Shown here piece after piece: positions 55,176-63,743 of a stretch of DNA of 64,000 nt (position 1 is the stretch's first letter; every line of letters starts with the position of its first letter). The stretch is from Cytophaga sp. FL35 (lineage in GTDB: Bacteria > Bacteroidota > Bacteroidia > Flavobacteriales > Flavobacteriaceae). The position numbers were made by a program, and so were the translations under genes. The stretch spans positions 18,416-82,415 of the forward strand of contig NZ_JACSOH010000020.1 in the NCBI RefSeq assembly GCF_014349235.1, in the 5' to 3' direction. A model generated the notes under the pieces. The model saw nothing but the letters and a program-made list of their open reading frames with translations. It had not been told where the DNA came from and searched no databases.

Positions 55176-56624
55176 ATGTTAAGAGTAAATGAAGAGAGCC
55201 CTACGGATCACTTAAGGAGATTGTCCGTAGAATTGGGCGCTACATTTAAAGAAGGGGTTGGGGCATCTTCCTTAATTCTAAATAATGAGAACGGAAAAGG
55301 CTATATAAATTTATATGAACTTTTTCCTGGCCTTTTGGTAAGAACCTATAATCTAGAATTAGCAAATGAGCTGGTTTTGTCCCTTACCAAAAACGAATAC
55401 TCCCCACTATACCTGATATATTGCCTGGAAGGTAGTTACGAGCACAGTTATAATGGAGAGGATAATTTGAAAACGATATCCGAAGGTAGAAATCTCATTA
55501 GCTTGACTGCGGAGCATGAAGAACATCTTTTAAAACTACCCGCTAGTGTACGTTTAAAAATATCCGTGATCGTTCTTTTAAGGGAAGACATCAATTCCAA
55601 CAAACTAAAATTAAAGGGTAATATTAGGACTGTAATGAGGGATATAGTTCTAAAAATGGAGCATGGCGACTCATACAGGTTCATTGGGGGCTTAAAAAAT
55701 CCCATAGGCAGACATGCTAAAATACTGATAGAAAATAAGCGTACTGATCTTGCTGGAAAATTGATAACGGAATCTGCTACCTATGGTACCTTGGCCGCCC
55801 AGTTGGATGATCATGACAATTCTTTTTCTACGGAAGAAAAAACAGGTATTAGGGATGTTGAATTAGAAAGGGTAATCAAGTTGTGCTCCTATATCTCCAG
55901 TAATATACACAAACCACACACCGTTAAAGAATTGGCATTCAAGAGCGGTATTTATGAAAAGAAGCTACAGGAGGCCTTTAATTTTTTATTCAATCAAAGT
56001 GTGGCAGAATGTATTAAAAACATGAGGCTCGAAAAAGGGAAAGAGCTTTTAGAGACTTCAAATATTAAAATTGCGAATATCTGTGATGAAATTGGAATCA
56101 ACAGTCACAGTTATTTTTCTAAAATATTCTATGAGAAATATGGTTTGGCACCACAAGAGTACCGTGAATCCTTGGAAAGTGCGGAATGGGTCTTTGAGTT
56201 GTCTTACAAATCAAAAGCCAAACTCTATTTATCCGACGCTGAAGTTTCAGATTTGGTCAAGGAGGCAGATCGGGTCAATAAAATAAATTCAATAACCGGT
56301 TGTCTCGTTCATTATGAGGACGATTTTTTTCAATTGCTAGAAGGTCCAAAGGCACGGGTCTTGGAATTATTTGAAAAAATTACCGCTGATGAAAGGCACG
56401 AAGAGGTAGAATTACTCTGGAAAGGACCTAGAAAAAGAAGAATCTTCGATAATATAGGTTTAATATTAATCAGTGATAGAAAGAAATTTACGGACGATCA
56501 ATCCGTAGGGGACTTAGGTCTTGATATGCAGACCATCTTAAGCAATACATCGCCTTCAACCATAAAAGATTTGCAATTCTGGCAACACGTGAGGAATAGG
56601 ATCCATTTGATGAATGCATCCTAA
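55176..56624 (+). CDS. AraC-family regulator fused to a C-terminal BLUF blue-light sensor
   Basis: A 482-residue protein with three parts. Residues 1-220 match the effector domain of the neighbouring AraC (LYLIYCLEGSYEHSY). Residues about 228-332 are an AraC HTH (VKELAFKSGIYEKKLQEAFN; IANICDEIGINSHSYFSKIF; APQEYRESL). Residues 338-470 are a BLUF domain: Tyr344 (ELSYKS), Asn368 and Gln386 (FFQLLEG) have the exact spacing of AppA Tyr21, Asn45 and Gln63, and SITGCL and KARVLELFEKITADERH are typical. The semi-conserved Trp104 and Met106 positions are Ile427 and Leu429. BLUF binds FAD and responds to blue light; direct light control of DNA binding is inferred. I know of no characterised AraC-BLUF protein. 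Confidence 0.9.
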   Translation: MLRVNEESPTDHLRRLSVELGATFKEGVGASSLILNNENGKGYINLYELFPGLLVRTYNLELANELVLSLTKNEYSPLYLIYCLEGSYEHSYNGEDNLKTISEGRNLISLTAEHEEHLLKLPASVRLKISVIVLLREDINSNKLKLKGNIRTVMRDIVLKMEHGDSYRFIGGLKNPIGRHAKILIENKRTDLAGKLITESATYGTLAAQLDDHDNSFSTEEKTGIRDVELERVIKLCSYISSNIHKPHTVKELAFKSGIYEKKLQEAFNFLFNQSVAECIKNMRLEKGKELLETSNIKIANICDEIGINSHSYFSKIFYEKYGLAPQEYRESLESAEWVFELSYKSKAKLYLSDAEVSDLVKEADRVNKINSITGCLVHYEDDFFQLLEGPKARVLELFEKITADERHEEVELLWKGPRKRRIFDNIGLILISDRKKFTDDQSVGDLGLDMQTILSNTSPSTIKDLQFWQHVRNRIHLMNAS

Positions 56625-56625
56625 A

Positions 56626-56769
56626 TTATAAGTAGGTATTGAGATAATATCCCAAGATTAGAAACCCTAGTAGAAACAATAAAAGGGAAATAAACCAATA
56701 TTGCGTCCTTAGTTCACCATTGAACTTCGGTGTCGCTTTGTTTAATAGTTGATCTAGTATTTTTTTCAT
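56626..56769 (-). CDS. Small single-span membrane protein (47 residues)
   Basis: On the minus strand ATG 56769 begins a 47-codon frame with a basic, polar N terminus (KKILDQLLNKATPKFNGE) and one strong helix (WFISLLLFLLGFLILGYYL), then TAA two bases from the stop of the convergent AraC-BLUF gene. The tight fit between stop codons and the membrane-protein profile support a real gene too small for standard gene finding. No family is recognised. It may share the 300-base control region before the catalase gene, in the opposite direction. Confidence 0.5.
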   Translation of the reverse strand: MKKILDQLLNKATPKFNGELRTQYWFISLLLFLLGFLILGYYLNTYL

Positions 56770-57069
56770 GTAAGGTCTTTTTCAAAGGGTTCATAGTACC
56801 AATCGTTTTTTCACTTTAGGAAAAATAAAATTACTACAACCATACGGGTTAGAATTTTAATTTGCAGAAACAATTAACAAATCTGCTTCAAATTTCAAGA
56901 GCATAATGGTGTAAAACAAACCTATTTTTAATTACATTTTCAAGTACTGGCAGATAATTGAAAATAGGGAGCATTCAAGTTAAATACCAATCTTTTCAAG
57001 CTAATTCAACCGCCCGTACCATTCTAATTTCATTGTGAATAAACAACGCTTTATTCAGAACCTAATTCA
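56770..57069. other. Control region between the small membrane protein gene and catalase
   Basis: About 300 AT-rich bases between divergent genes. No additional gene. TTAATTTG at 56857-56864 is an imperfect -7 box and is the same word as at 55162-55169 before the AraC-BLUF gene; this may be coincidence in AT-rich DNA. Confidence 0.35.
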
Positions 57070-59232
57070 ATGAACCTAGAAAAGTACATTATGTCTGAAA
57101 AGAATAAATCTAAAAATGCTAGTTCGGATAAAATTAAGCAGTTGGAAAACTACGCTGTAGATTATACCGATAAGCCGTTGACCACAAGACAAGGTCTAAA
57201 AGTAAATGATACCAATAACTCCCTAAAGGCAGGTGTAAGAGGGGCTACGTTGTTAGAAGATTTTCTCCTGCGCGAAAAAATCCACAGCTTTGATCATGAA
57301 CGAATTCCAGAAAGGATAGTGCATGCCCGCGGTAGTGCGGCACATGGCTATTTTGAATTGACAAAAAGTATTGAAAAATATTCAAAAGCGGGAATTTTTA
57401 CTGATACTTCCAGAAGAACACCGGTTTTTGTTCGGTTTTCCACGGTAGCAGGGTCTAAGGGCTCAACTGATTTGGCCCGTGACGTACGGGGTTTTGCGGT
57501 AAAATTCTATACCAAGGAGGGAACTTGGGACCTAGTGGGAAACAATATGCCCATTTTCTTCATACAGGATGCCATGAAATTCCCAGATTTAATTCATTCC
57601 GTAAAACCTGAACCCAATAACGAAATCCCTCAAGCGGCATCTGCACATGATACTTTTTACGATTTTGTTTCTCGTGCCACGGAAACCCTTCACAATCATA
57701 TTTGGGTCATGAGTGACCGAGGTATTCCCAGAAGTTATAGAATGATGGAAGGGTTTGGTATTCACACCTTCCGGTTGATTAATGCTAAAGGCGAAGCGCA
57801 TTTCGTAAAATTTCACTGGAAGCCCAAATTGGGCGTGCATTCCGTTACTTGGGACGAGGCGGTAAAAATAAGCGGTGCGGACAGTGATTTCCATAGAAGG
57901 GACCTCTGGGATGCCATAGAATCCGGTAACTATCCTGAGTGGGAATTAGGTATACAGGTGGTTGCAGAAAAGGACGAACATAAATTCGACTTTGATTTAT
58001 TGGACCCTACTAAACTGATCCCAGAAGAAATGGTGCCTGTAGAGATAATTGGGCGCATGGTTCTTAACAAAAATCCTGAGAACTTCTTTGCGGAAACAGA
58101 ACAAGTGGCCTTTTTACCCGGAAATATCGTCCCAGGAATTGATTTTACCAATGACCCGCTACTGCAGGGAAGGCTCTTTTCATATAGGGATACCCAGCTT
58201 TCTCGCTTGGGAAGTCCTAATTTTCACCAGATTCCTATTAATAGACCTGTTACGGATGTGCATGTCAACCAACGTGACGGTCACATGCAAATGGATATAC
58301 CAAAGGGTCAAACAGCCTACTTCCCAAATGCCCTCAGTGGAGGATGCCCTTATTTGAGCAAAGTTGCCGAAGGAGGTTTTGAGTCCTATCAAGAACGAAT
58401 TGATGCCAAGAAAATAAGAGGAAGAAGTGAAAGTTTTAATGACCATTTTTCGCAGCCGGCACTATTTTACAGAAGCCTTGCAGATTGGGAAAAAGAGCAT
58501 GTTATTGCTGCATATTCCTTTGAATTGGGCAAGTGCAATCATGAGGAAATTAAAAGTCGTATGCTTTACATTATCGCTCAAATTGATACAGATTTGGCGG
58601 ATAAAGTGGCGGATAATCTAGGAATGAAAGTTCCCAAAGACATTGAAAGGCCTTTGAATCGATCCATAGGAGCAGACGCAGTAGTGGAAGATCATCAGCC
58701 GGGAGAAAAGAAAATATATCTGGAAAAATCTCCCGTTCTGAGCCAATCGAACACCAAGTTCGATACCATTGCTACACGGCAAATAGCTGTATTGGTTGCT
58801 GATGGATTCCATATGAAGTCCTTTGAAGCCATGCAAAAGGCTTTGGAGAAAGAGCAGGCGGTAATTAAGTTGGTTGCACCGCATGGAGGCAAGGTTACTT
58901 GTGATGAAGGAATGGAGCATAAGGTAGATGCAGCTATAAGTACGACAGAAAGTGTATTGTTCGATGCTATTTATGTTCCCGGAGGGGAAAAATCGATTGG
59001 TAAATTAAAAGAACAATCAAAATTCATCAAATTTTTAAATGAGGCCTTTTCGCATTGCAAAGCTATAGCCGTTGATGGCGAGGGCGAAGAATTACTAGAT
59101 GCGTCGGCGATAAAGGATTATAAGGATGATAAAGCCCTCTTTATCAATGCGGAACCGAAGAGTTTTATAAAGGCAATTTCAAATCATAGAAATTGGGAAC
59201 GAAGGAAAGTTGCCCAAAAAATTCCCGTATAA
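57070..59232 (+). CDS. katE: Large-subunit (HPII-type) heme catalase with C-terminal DJ-1-like domain
   Basis: A 720-residue clade 2 catalase (an ATG at 57091 with a nearby AGAAAAG is an alternative start). The heme catalase core has the active His85 in [12 protein letters not shown], the Asn158/159 pair in [20 protein letters not shown], and the proximal Tyr372 in [15 protein letters not shown]. The C-terminal 160 residues form a class I GATase/DJ-1-like domain ([24 protein letters not shown] start, [11 protein letters not shown]) found only in large-subunit catalases. It splits hydrogen peroxide into water and oxygen in the cytoplasm. Between the AraC-BLUF gene and a stand-alone BLUF gene, it is the obvious candidate target of light control. 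Confidence 0.95.
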   Translation: MNLEKYIMSEKNKSKNASSDKIKQLENYAVDYTDKPLTTRQGLKVNDTNNSLKAGVRGATLLEDFLLREKIHSFDHERIPERIVHARGSAAHGYFELTKSIEKYSKAGIFTDTSRRTPVFVRFSTVAGSKGSTDLARDVRGFAVKFYTKEGTWDLVGNNMPIFFIQDAMKFPDLIHSVKPEPNNEIPQAASAHDTFYDFVSRATETLHNHIWVMSDRGIPRSYRMMEGFGIHTFRLINAKGEAHFVKFHWKPKLGVHSVTWDEAVKISGADSDFHRRDLWDAIESGNYPEWELGIQVVAEKDEHKFDFDLLDPTKLIPEEMVPVEIIGRMVLNKNPENFFAETEQVAFLPGNIVPGIDFTNDPLLQGRLFSYRDTQLSRLGSPNFHQIPINRPVTDVHVNQRDGHMQMDIPKGQTAYFPNALSGGCPYLSKVAEGGFESYQERIDAKKIRGRSESFNDHFSQPALFYRSLADWEKEHVIAAYSFELGKCNHEEIKSRMLYIIAQIDTDLADKVADNLGMKVPKDIERPLNRSIGADAVVEDHQPGEKKIYLEKSPVLSQSNTKFDTIATRQIAVLVADGFHMKSFEAMQKALEKEQAVIKLVAPHGGKVTCDEGMEHKVDAAISTTESVLFDAIYVPGGEKSIGKLKEQSKFIKFLNEAFSHCKAIAVDGEGEELLDASAIKDYKDDKALFINAEPKSFIKAISNHRNWERRKVAQKIPV

Positions 59233-59252
59233 AACCAAAACTTCTTTAAACA

Positions 59253-59288
59253 AAAGCTCCGATGCATTAGCTCATCGGGGCTTTTTTA
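59253..59288. terminator. Bidirectional terminator between catalase and BLUF genes
   Basis: AAAGCTCCGATG (59253-59264) pairs with CATCGGGGCTTT (59273-59284), one G-U pair, loop of eight, followed by TTTTT. The opposite strand also shows a T-run, so it can serve both convergent genes. Confidence 0.8.
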
Positions 59289-59295
59289 ATTTATA

Positions 59296-59730
59296 TCATT
59301 TTTTAGGCGGTATAGCCAATAAAAATTTCATGCGTTTCCAGAATAGAACGGCGGTCACATTCGTGGGCTTGCTTAAATCTGCCAAGAGCATAAGGTTCCT
59401 TTTGAACTGTTCAAATTCCGGAATGCCCATGTGGTCTTCATCAATAGGGTAATAGGCCATCCCCCAATCCGGGAAATTCCTCTCGGTAATCGTATCCTCA
59501 CTAAAAAGGTTTACTTTCTTGTGCCTTTTATCTTTTTCAATGTTTGAGTAAAGCGCTTTCACCTTTTCTTCGGGCCCTTCCAAAATTTGTATGAATTTGC
59601 CCAAATAGTAAATAAGACATCCGGTAATGCCATTATCGGAATTAAATGCCCTGGCGGTTTTAAGAATTTCTTCAATATCCGAATTTTTCAAATCAGGATT
59701 TGCCTGTGATTCGTATGTGAGGGTGTACAT
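59296..59730 (-). CDS. Stand-alone BLUF-domain blue-light sensor
   Basis: A 144-residue protein made of one BLUF domain with short C-terminal helices, the form known from PixD/YcgF-like short BLUF proteins. Tyr6 (TYES), Asn30 and Gln48 (FIQILEG) carry the flavin-contact triad with spacing 24 and 18, and unlike the fused domain it keeps the semi-conserved Trp89 and Met91 (FPDWGMAYYP). It should bind FAD and undergo the blue-light hydrogen-bond switch. It has no output domain, so it must act through a partner protein. It converges on catalase, and an AraC-BLUF gene lies 2.7 kb away. Photochemistry is predicted from residues only. Confidence 0.93.
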   Translation of the reverse strand: MYTLTYESQANPDLKNSDIEEILKTARAFNSDNGITGCLIYYLGKFIQILEGPEEKVKALYSNIEKDKRHKKVNLFSEDTITERNFPDWGMAYYPIDEDHMGIPEFEQFKRNLMLLADLSKPTNVTAVLFWKRMKFLLAIPPKK

Positions 59731-59889
59731 CCTTGGAGCTATTTATATTCTTGTAAAATTAAATCTTTTTTTAAATTTTGAGAGGCATAATTTGTGCATT
59801 TTTTTTCTGAAAGGATTACAACTCATTTCTTTTGGGATACACCTGTTAACAGACCGGGCTTAATTTAGGCTTTTATTAATTATTGGGGT

Positions 59890-60300
59890 ATGGAATCACA
59901 AGATAACTTGGCCCTTCACTTGGGGCTGATTTTAAAATACAATGATAAGTCTATCGAAATATATAAGTTGATACATGACCAACTTTCGGATGAAACGGAT
60001 GCTGAATTGACCTATCAAAAATATAGGGCACGGGAAATATTTTCAATGGAACTAAAGACAAGTTTAGAATTCGCCGGAATAAACGCCACTATAGGAGATG
60101 ACCTGGAATATCATAAGCCGGAAGTTATAGAAGTTAATGGGGATCTTATAAAGAAGGGGGTAGAGTATGATCGGCTTACGGCAGATCAGTGCGCCATGGC
60201 ATTAACACATGCAGACTTACCTTTTGCGGTATCTACCATCCTAACAAATCAGCTCACTACACTAAGAAATGATGTTGGGGAGTCAACGGAACATCTTTAA
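59890..60300 (+). CDS. Hypothetical helical protein
   Basis: A 136-residue cytoplasmic protein without a recognised family. Its N-terminal half is strongly helical and acidic (LGLILKYNDKSIEIYKLIHDQLSDETDAELTYQK), which suggests a helical bundle; the remainder contains a mixed region (HKPEVIEVNGDLIKKGVEYDRL) and a helical end (CAMALTHADLPFAVSTIL). No cysteines suitable for a metal cluster and no membrane helix. It stands in the stress region, upstream of a 44-residue frame. No function is proposed. Confidence 0.7.
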   Translation: MESQDNLALHLGLILKYNDKSIEIYKLIHDQLSDETDAELTYQKYRAREIFSMELKTSLEFAGINATIGDDLEYHKPEVIEVNGDLIKKGVEYDRLTADQCAMALTHADLPFAVSTILTNQLTTLRNDVGESTEHL

Positions 60301-60320
60301 TAAACAAATAAATCATCGTT

Positions 60321-60455
60321 ATGAAAAATGTATTAAAAAACGTCATTCCAAGTATTACTTCGCAGGAAAGTGATAAGCCTGAAGAAAATATCCTTCCTGT
60401 TAGTACGGCAAGAATAGGAAAAGTCTGGTCATTGGAGGAGATTTTGGGCAAATAA
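60321..60455 (+). CDS. Possible small protein (44 residues)
   Basis: ATG 60321, 20 bases after the stop of the previous gene, opens a 44-codon frame (start KNVLKNVIPSITSQE, end WSLEEILGK) and stops at 60453. Close spacing and an ATG support co-transcription with the hypothetical gene before it. Composition is protein-like with no hydrophobic helix. No relative is recognised. Confidence 0.45.
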   Translation: MKNVLKNVIPSITSQESDKPEENILPVSTARIGKVWSLEEILGK

Positions 60456-60587
60456 ACTATTTGATGGAATTGCCCTTTAGGTAGTTATATAATGGCCACG
60501 AAGGTCTAGGTAAATTCCGCTTAGGAATTGTACGTGCCCTAAATTAAAAGCATTGTTAAGTTTGTTTTCTTAAGTGTAAGAATAAAT

Positions 60588-61112
60588 TTATGACCTGTTG
60601 ACACCTTCCAATAGCCAATCATCTAAATAGGTATCTTCCTTAGTTTTATGAAGTACGCTTATGTCGCCTGTACTTTCGAAAACAACCGCAAGTACTTCTT
60701 CGGTAGAAGCCACGTTGGCCTCTCTTAATTTGGAACGTAGGTCGCTTTCCGTCACACGGGCCTTTTTCAGGTTTTCATGTAGAATTTTCTTCCCATCCAT
60801 TAAAAGGAGGGGAGAATTATCCACGATTCTTTTTATGAAGTTCAACCTTCGGCCAATAGCTATTGTAATCTGCAGACAATAGATACTTGCCATCCCAACA
60901 ATTCCGTCAATTAAGTTTACCGAGGGGGAAAGAATGGTAGAGGCTATTACGGAACCTATGGCCACGGTCATCGCAAAATCAAAACTTGACATTTTAGAGA
61001 AACTCCTTTTCCCTGCTATTCTCGTAAACAGGATTACCATTATATAAATTCCCACAGCACTTAGGATAATTCGATAAGTGGTAGGGATGTTGAGTTGTAA
61101 TAATTCAGTCAT
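60588..61112 (-). CDS. DUF421 (YetF-family) membrane protein
   Basis: A 174-residue inner-membrane protein with three N-terminal helices (TYRIILSAVGIYIMVILFTRIAG; SFDFAMTVAIGSVIASTIL; NLIDGIVGMASIYCLQITIAIG) and a cytoplasmic DUF421 domain that has GKRSFSKMSSFDFAMTVAIGS, PLLLMDGKKILHENLKKARV, DLRSKLREANVAS and VLAVVFESTGDISVL. The Bacillus YetF-type proteins contribute to spore and stress envelopes, but the function is unknown. In this region of catalase and ferritin-like genes a stress role is suggested by position only. Confidence 0.87.
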   Translation of the reverse strand: MTELLQLNIPTTYRIILSAVGIYIMVILFTRIAGKRSFSKMSSFDFAMTVAIGSVIASTILSPSVNLIDGIVGMASIYCLQITIAIGRRLNFIKRIVDNSPLLLMDGKKILHENLKKARVTESDLRSKLREANVASTEEVLAVVFESTGDISVLHKTKEDTYLDDWLLEGVNRS

Positions 61113-61363
61113 TTGTTATTTTTTAGAAAACCATCAACTACTTATAGATTCAACTTAAGTCTATCAGGTTTAAGTATCTTATTTAGTTAAAATACTTATG
61201 TTTTGATTTTAGGACACTCCCTATCGCTCAATAAAATAATGCAATTAACGTGTGAACACTAAAAGATGGTAGGCAAAATTTAAATAGAGCGAACTATAAT
61301 CGCAATCAGGTTAATGAGAATGGTCATAGATTTTTAATTTTTCGATGACTTAACCTTTTACAA

Positions 61364-61807
61364 ATGGATTTATTGATTGTTCTTCTGGCCACTGGTTCGG
61401 CCACTATGGTCATGACTATTTTTAGCCATATATTATCATGGTACACAGATTACGTATTTAACGAAGCTCACCTTTTAAACCTACTGTTCGATAATGCTAA
61501 GGAATCAATTAAAAGAAGGAAAAACATAAATCATATCAATGGTTGGTTGGTTCATATTGCGATTGGTTTAGGAATGGCCATTGGTCTGTATTTTGCGTTT
61601 CTAACTGCATCATTAATGAATAATCTATTAAAAGCTATCGCATGGGGAATTTTAGCCGGCGGATTGGGTATCATTGGGTGGATGTTACTCTTTAATGTGT
61701 ACGGTAAGCCGGAAAAAACTTCACTGAAACCTTTTTTTGTACAATTGGTCTTTGCACATATCCTTTTTACCCTTGTCTGCTTTGCAGTTTTCAAATTCTT
61801 TCATTAA
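61364..61807 (+). CDS. Hypothetical four-helix membrane protein
   Basis: A 147-residue protein with about four hydrophobic segments: the N-terminal LLIVLLATGSATMVMTIFSHIL, a second near GWLVHIAIGLGMAIGLYFAFL, a third AIAWGILAGGLGIIGWMLLF and a C-terminal LVFAHILFTLVCFAVFKFF. The loop between helices one and two is basic (KESIKRRKNI). No conserved family is recognised. It is an inner-membrane protein, 85 bases before the YciE-like gene, and probably belongs to the same stress-related group of genes. Confidence 0.75.
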   Translation: MDLLIVLLATGSATMVMTIFSHILSWYTDYVFNEAHLLNLLFDNAKESIKRRKNINHINGWLVHIAIGLGMAIGLYFAFLTASLMNNLLKAIAWGILAGGLGIIGWMLLFNVYGKPEKTSLKPFFVQLVFAHILFTLVCFAVFKFFH

Positions 61808-61892
61808 GAATAATTAATCTATTTTTTGAATTAATAAATGGTGGGAAATAAGAATAATTTCAACTAAGAATTTAACCCTTAAATACACTGTT

Positions 61893-62378
61893 ATGAAAAA
61901 TTTGGAGCAATTATTTATACATCAATTAAAAGATTTGTTCAGCGCGGAAAGTCAACTGTTGGATGCTTTACCTAAAATGGCAAAGAAAGCTACGGATGGT
62001 AAATTGAAGAAGGCCTTTGAGGATCACTTGGAGGAAACAAAGGTGCAGAAGAAGAGGATAGAGGAAATTTGCAAGGAGTTCAATGTTTCTCCAAGTGGCG
62101 AAAAGTGTAAGGCCATGGAAGGATTGATCAAGGAAGCAGAGCATTTTATGGAGGAAGTACAGGATGAAAACGTAATGGATGCCGGACTCATTGCAGAGGC
62201 ACAAAGAGTTGAACATTATGAAATTTCAGGTTATGGAACGGCGGTTAGATATGCCAAAGAGTTAGGTCATAAAGATGTGGCCAAAAAACTTCAAGAAACG
62301 CTTGATGAAGAATATGCGGCCGACAATAAATTGGATAAATTGGCAGAAACAAGGTTAAACAAGGCCGCACTATCGTAA
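61893..62378 (+). CDS. YciE/YciF-family (DUF892) ferritin-like protein
   Basis: A 161-residue four-helix protein of the DUF892 ferritin-like family: LEQLFIHQLKDLFSAESQLLDALPKMAKKA at the first helix, DHLEETKVQKKRIEEICKEF at the second, AGLIAEAQRVEHYEISGYGTAVRYAKELG at the third and LDEEYAADNKLDKLAE at the fourth. The Glu and His residues in these helices are those of the di-metal site. In E. coli YciE/YciF belong to the general stress regulon together with katE, so finding a relative near catalase is consistent with a stress gene set. A strong terminator follows. Confidence 0.92.
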   Translation: MKNLEQLFIHQLKDLFSAESQLLDALPKMAKKATDGKLKKAFEDHLEETKVQKKRIEEICKEFNVSPSGEKCKAMEGLIKEAEHFMEEVQDENVMDAGLIAEAQRVEHYEISGYGTAVRYAKELGHKDVAKKLQETLDEEYAADNKLDKLAETRLNKAALS

Positions 62379-62399
62379 AACCATTTCCACTGAGTTTTG

Positions 62400-62425
62400 G
62401 GGCACCTTTGGGTGCCCTTTTTTTT
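62400..62425 (+). terminator. Rho-independent terminator after the DUF892 gene
   Basis: GGGCACC (62400-62406) pairs with GGTGCCC (62411-62417) across TTTG, followed by eight T. Confidence 0.85.
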
Positions 62426-62506
62426 ATTGCAATTTGCACTAAAAGTTTGGTTTTTTCAGTCACTTCCAATGACCTAAAATCCTGAATTTTATAAAAAAGA
62501 AGAAAT

Positions 62507-63025
62507 ATGACACAAGATAATAATCCTTTGGAGCTATACGGGCTGGAGAGGTCCCATATACCTTTTGGGAAACTTAAGAACCATACGGATTCCTTGAACG
62601 TTCCAGAAAATTTAAAAGAAAATTTTATAGCCTTTTGTGATAGTCAAAGGCAAACTTGTTCCTATTCCATAGGAATTTTTGATAAAATGGAAATTTGGAG
62701 AACACCTTACGAACTATACTATGCACTCTATGAATTTGCACATAATTCTTGTAAGGACTATAACTGCAGTAAGTATTTTGCCTTTTTCAAATATGAAGAA
62801 ATGTCAGATTCTTCAAGTCAGGGCGATACCGCAAAAACTATGCTGGAGAAGTTATATGATTTGGAAGAAAAGGTTGGAGGACAAAAAGTAGATTCTTTTG
62901 ATGCGGAAAGAGGCAATGCCGTCAACCTAAGATTATGGGGAAGGAAGATTATAGTGCGGTTAAACAATTCGTATAAAAACCTAGAGGTAAATTATCCTTA
63001 TCTCGAATTTCATTTAGAACATTAG
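62507..63025 (+). CDS. Hypothetical protein
   Basis: A 172-residue soluble protein, no recognised family. Visible features: SLNVPENLKENFIAFCDSQRQTC, a tyrosine-rich helix YELYYALYEFAHNSCKDYNCSKYF and a C-terminal beta portion NLRLWGRKIIVRLNNSY. Five cysteines occur but in no known motif. It is monocistronic: the DUF892 terminator lies upstream and a strong terminator follows. No function is proposed. Confidence 0.7.
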   Translation: MTQDNNPLELYGLERSHIPFGKLKNHTDSLNVPENLKENFIAFCDSQRQTCSYSIGIFDKMEIWRTPYELYYALYEFAHNSCKDYNCSKYFAFFKYEEMSDSSSQGDTAKTMLEKLYDLEEKVGGQKVDSFDAERGNAVNLRLWGRKIIVRLNNSYKNLEVNYPYLEFHLEH

Positions 63026-63098
63026 TGTACAATAATTGAAGCGTTTTTAAAGGACTCTTCTAATTTTAAATGGTAGCCTATAAAACTTAATGATTTAA

Positions 63099-63137
63099 AG
63101 ACCTGATTCCAAAATCGGAATCAGGTCTATGTTTTTT
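63099..63137. terminator. Terminator between convergent genes
   Basis: AGACCTGATTCC (63099-63110) pairs perfectly with GGAATCAGGTCT (63117-63128), loop AAAATC, then ATGTTTTTT. It ends the plus-strand gene and lies directly behind the minus-strand DUF1989 gene. Confidence 0.85.
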
Positions 63138-63143
63138 ATTAAG

Positions 63144-63743
63144 TTATTTCAAATTGGACATTATTTGAAATTGAATCGGTTTAAAAGAGCCGTTGTTGGA
63201 AGAGGCCGCCGAACATGCGGTAAGCGCAACTATGCAATCCATATGCGCCTGCAAGATTATATAATCTCCCGGTTTTGCCAACGGGGGCTCTACGCTGATA
63301 GCTCCATTTTTTGAGACGGGTACGTTCATAAAAATGTTGAACGCCACGGGTATATGATTGTTGGAAATATCGTATCGCTTAAGATTCACATGTAAGTTTT
63401 TTCTGCAAGAGGGGCCATCACTGAAATCTTGATAAAAATGTTCCATGGTACGACTACAGCAGGGGGCAAGTAAATAATCGTGCGTGCCACAGGTGTCCTC
63501 GATAATCTCGAACATTTTATTACTTTCATTACTGTACAAAGAATTGCCCTTGGTCAAAAAAATACTTTCCTCATAGTCGAATGTTTTTCCGTTGAACATA
63601 TACTCCGAAATATTATCGGCATTAAAGGCTACCATGTCGGACACTTGCTCACCATCGGGACAGATTACCTTTAGATACTCTCCATTATTGATTTTGAAGG
63701 AGGCCCCGCTTTTAGGGGGTATGGTTTTAATGTTCATATGCAT
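63144..63743 (-). CDS. DUF1989 (urea carboxylase-associated family) protein
   Basis: A 199-residue cytoplasmic protein of the DUF1989 family. Family blocks: NGEYLKVICPDGEQVSDMVAFN, RLT/IFLTKGNSLYSN-type (here SIFLTKGNSLYSNE), GTHDYLLAPCCS and PGDYIILQAHMDCIVALTACSA with the cysteines usually seen. The family is linked to urea or amino-group metabolism; its reaction is not well defined. Two starts are possible (63743 and 63737). The start overlaps the end of the upstream gene by 11-17 bases, so translation of the two is coupled. Confidence 0.85.
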   Translation of the reverse strand: MHMNIKTIPPKSGASFKINNGEYLKVICPDGEQVSDMVAFNADNISEYMFNGKTFDYEESIFLTKGNSLYSNESNKMFEIIEDTCGTHDYLLAPCCSRTMEHFYQDFSDGPSCRKNLHVNLKRYDISNNHIPVAFNIFMNVPVSKNGAISVEPPLAKPGDYIILQAHMDCIVALTACSAASSNNGSFKPIQFQIMSNLK

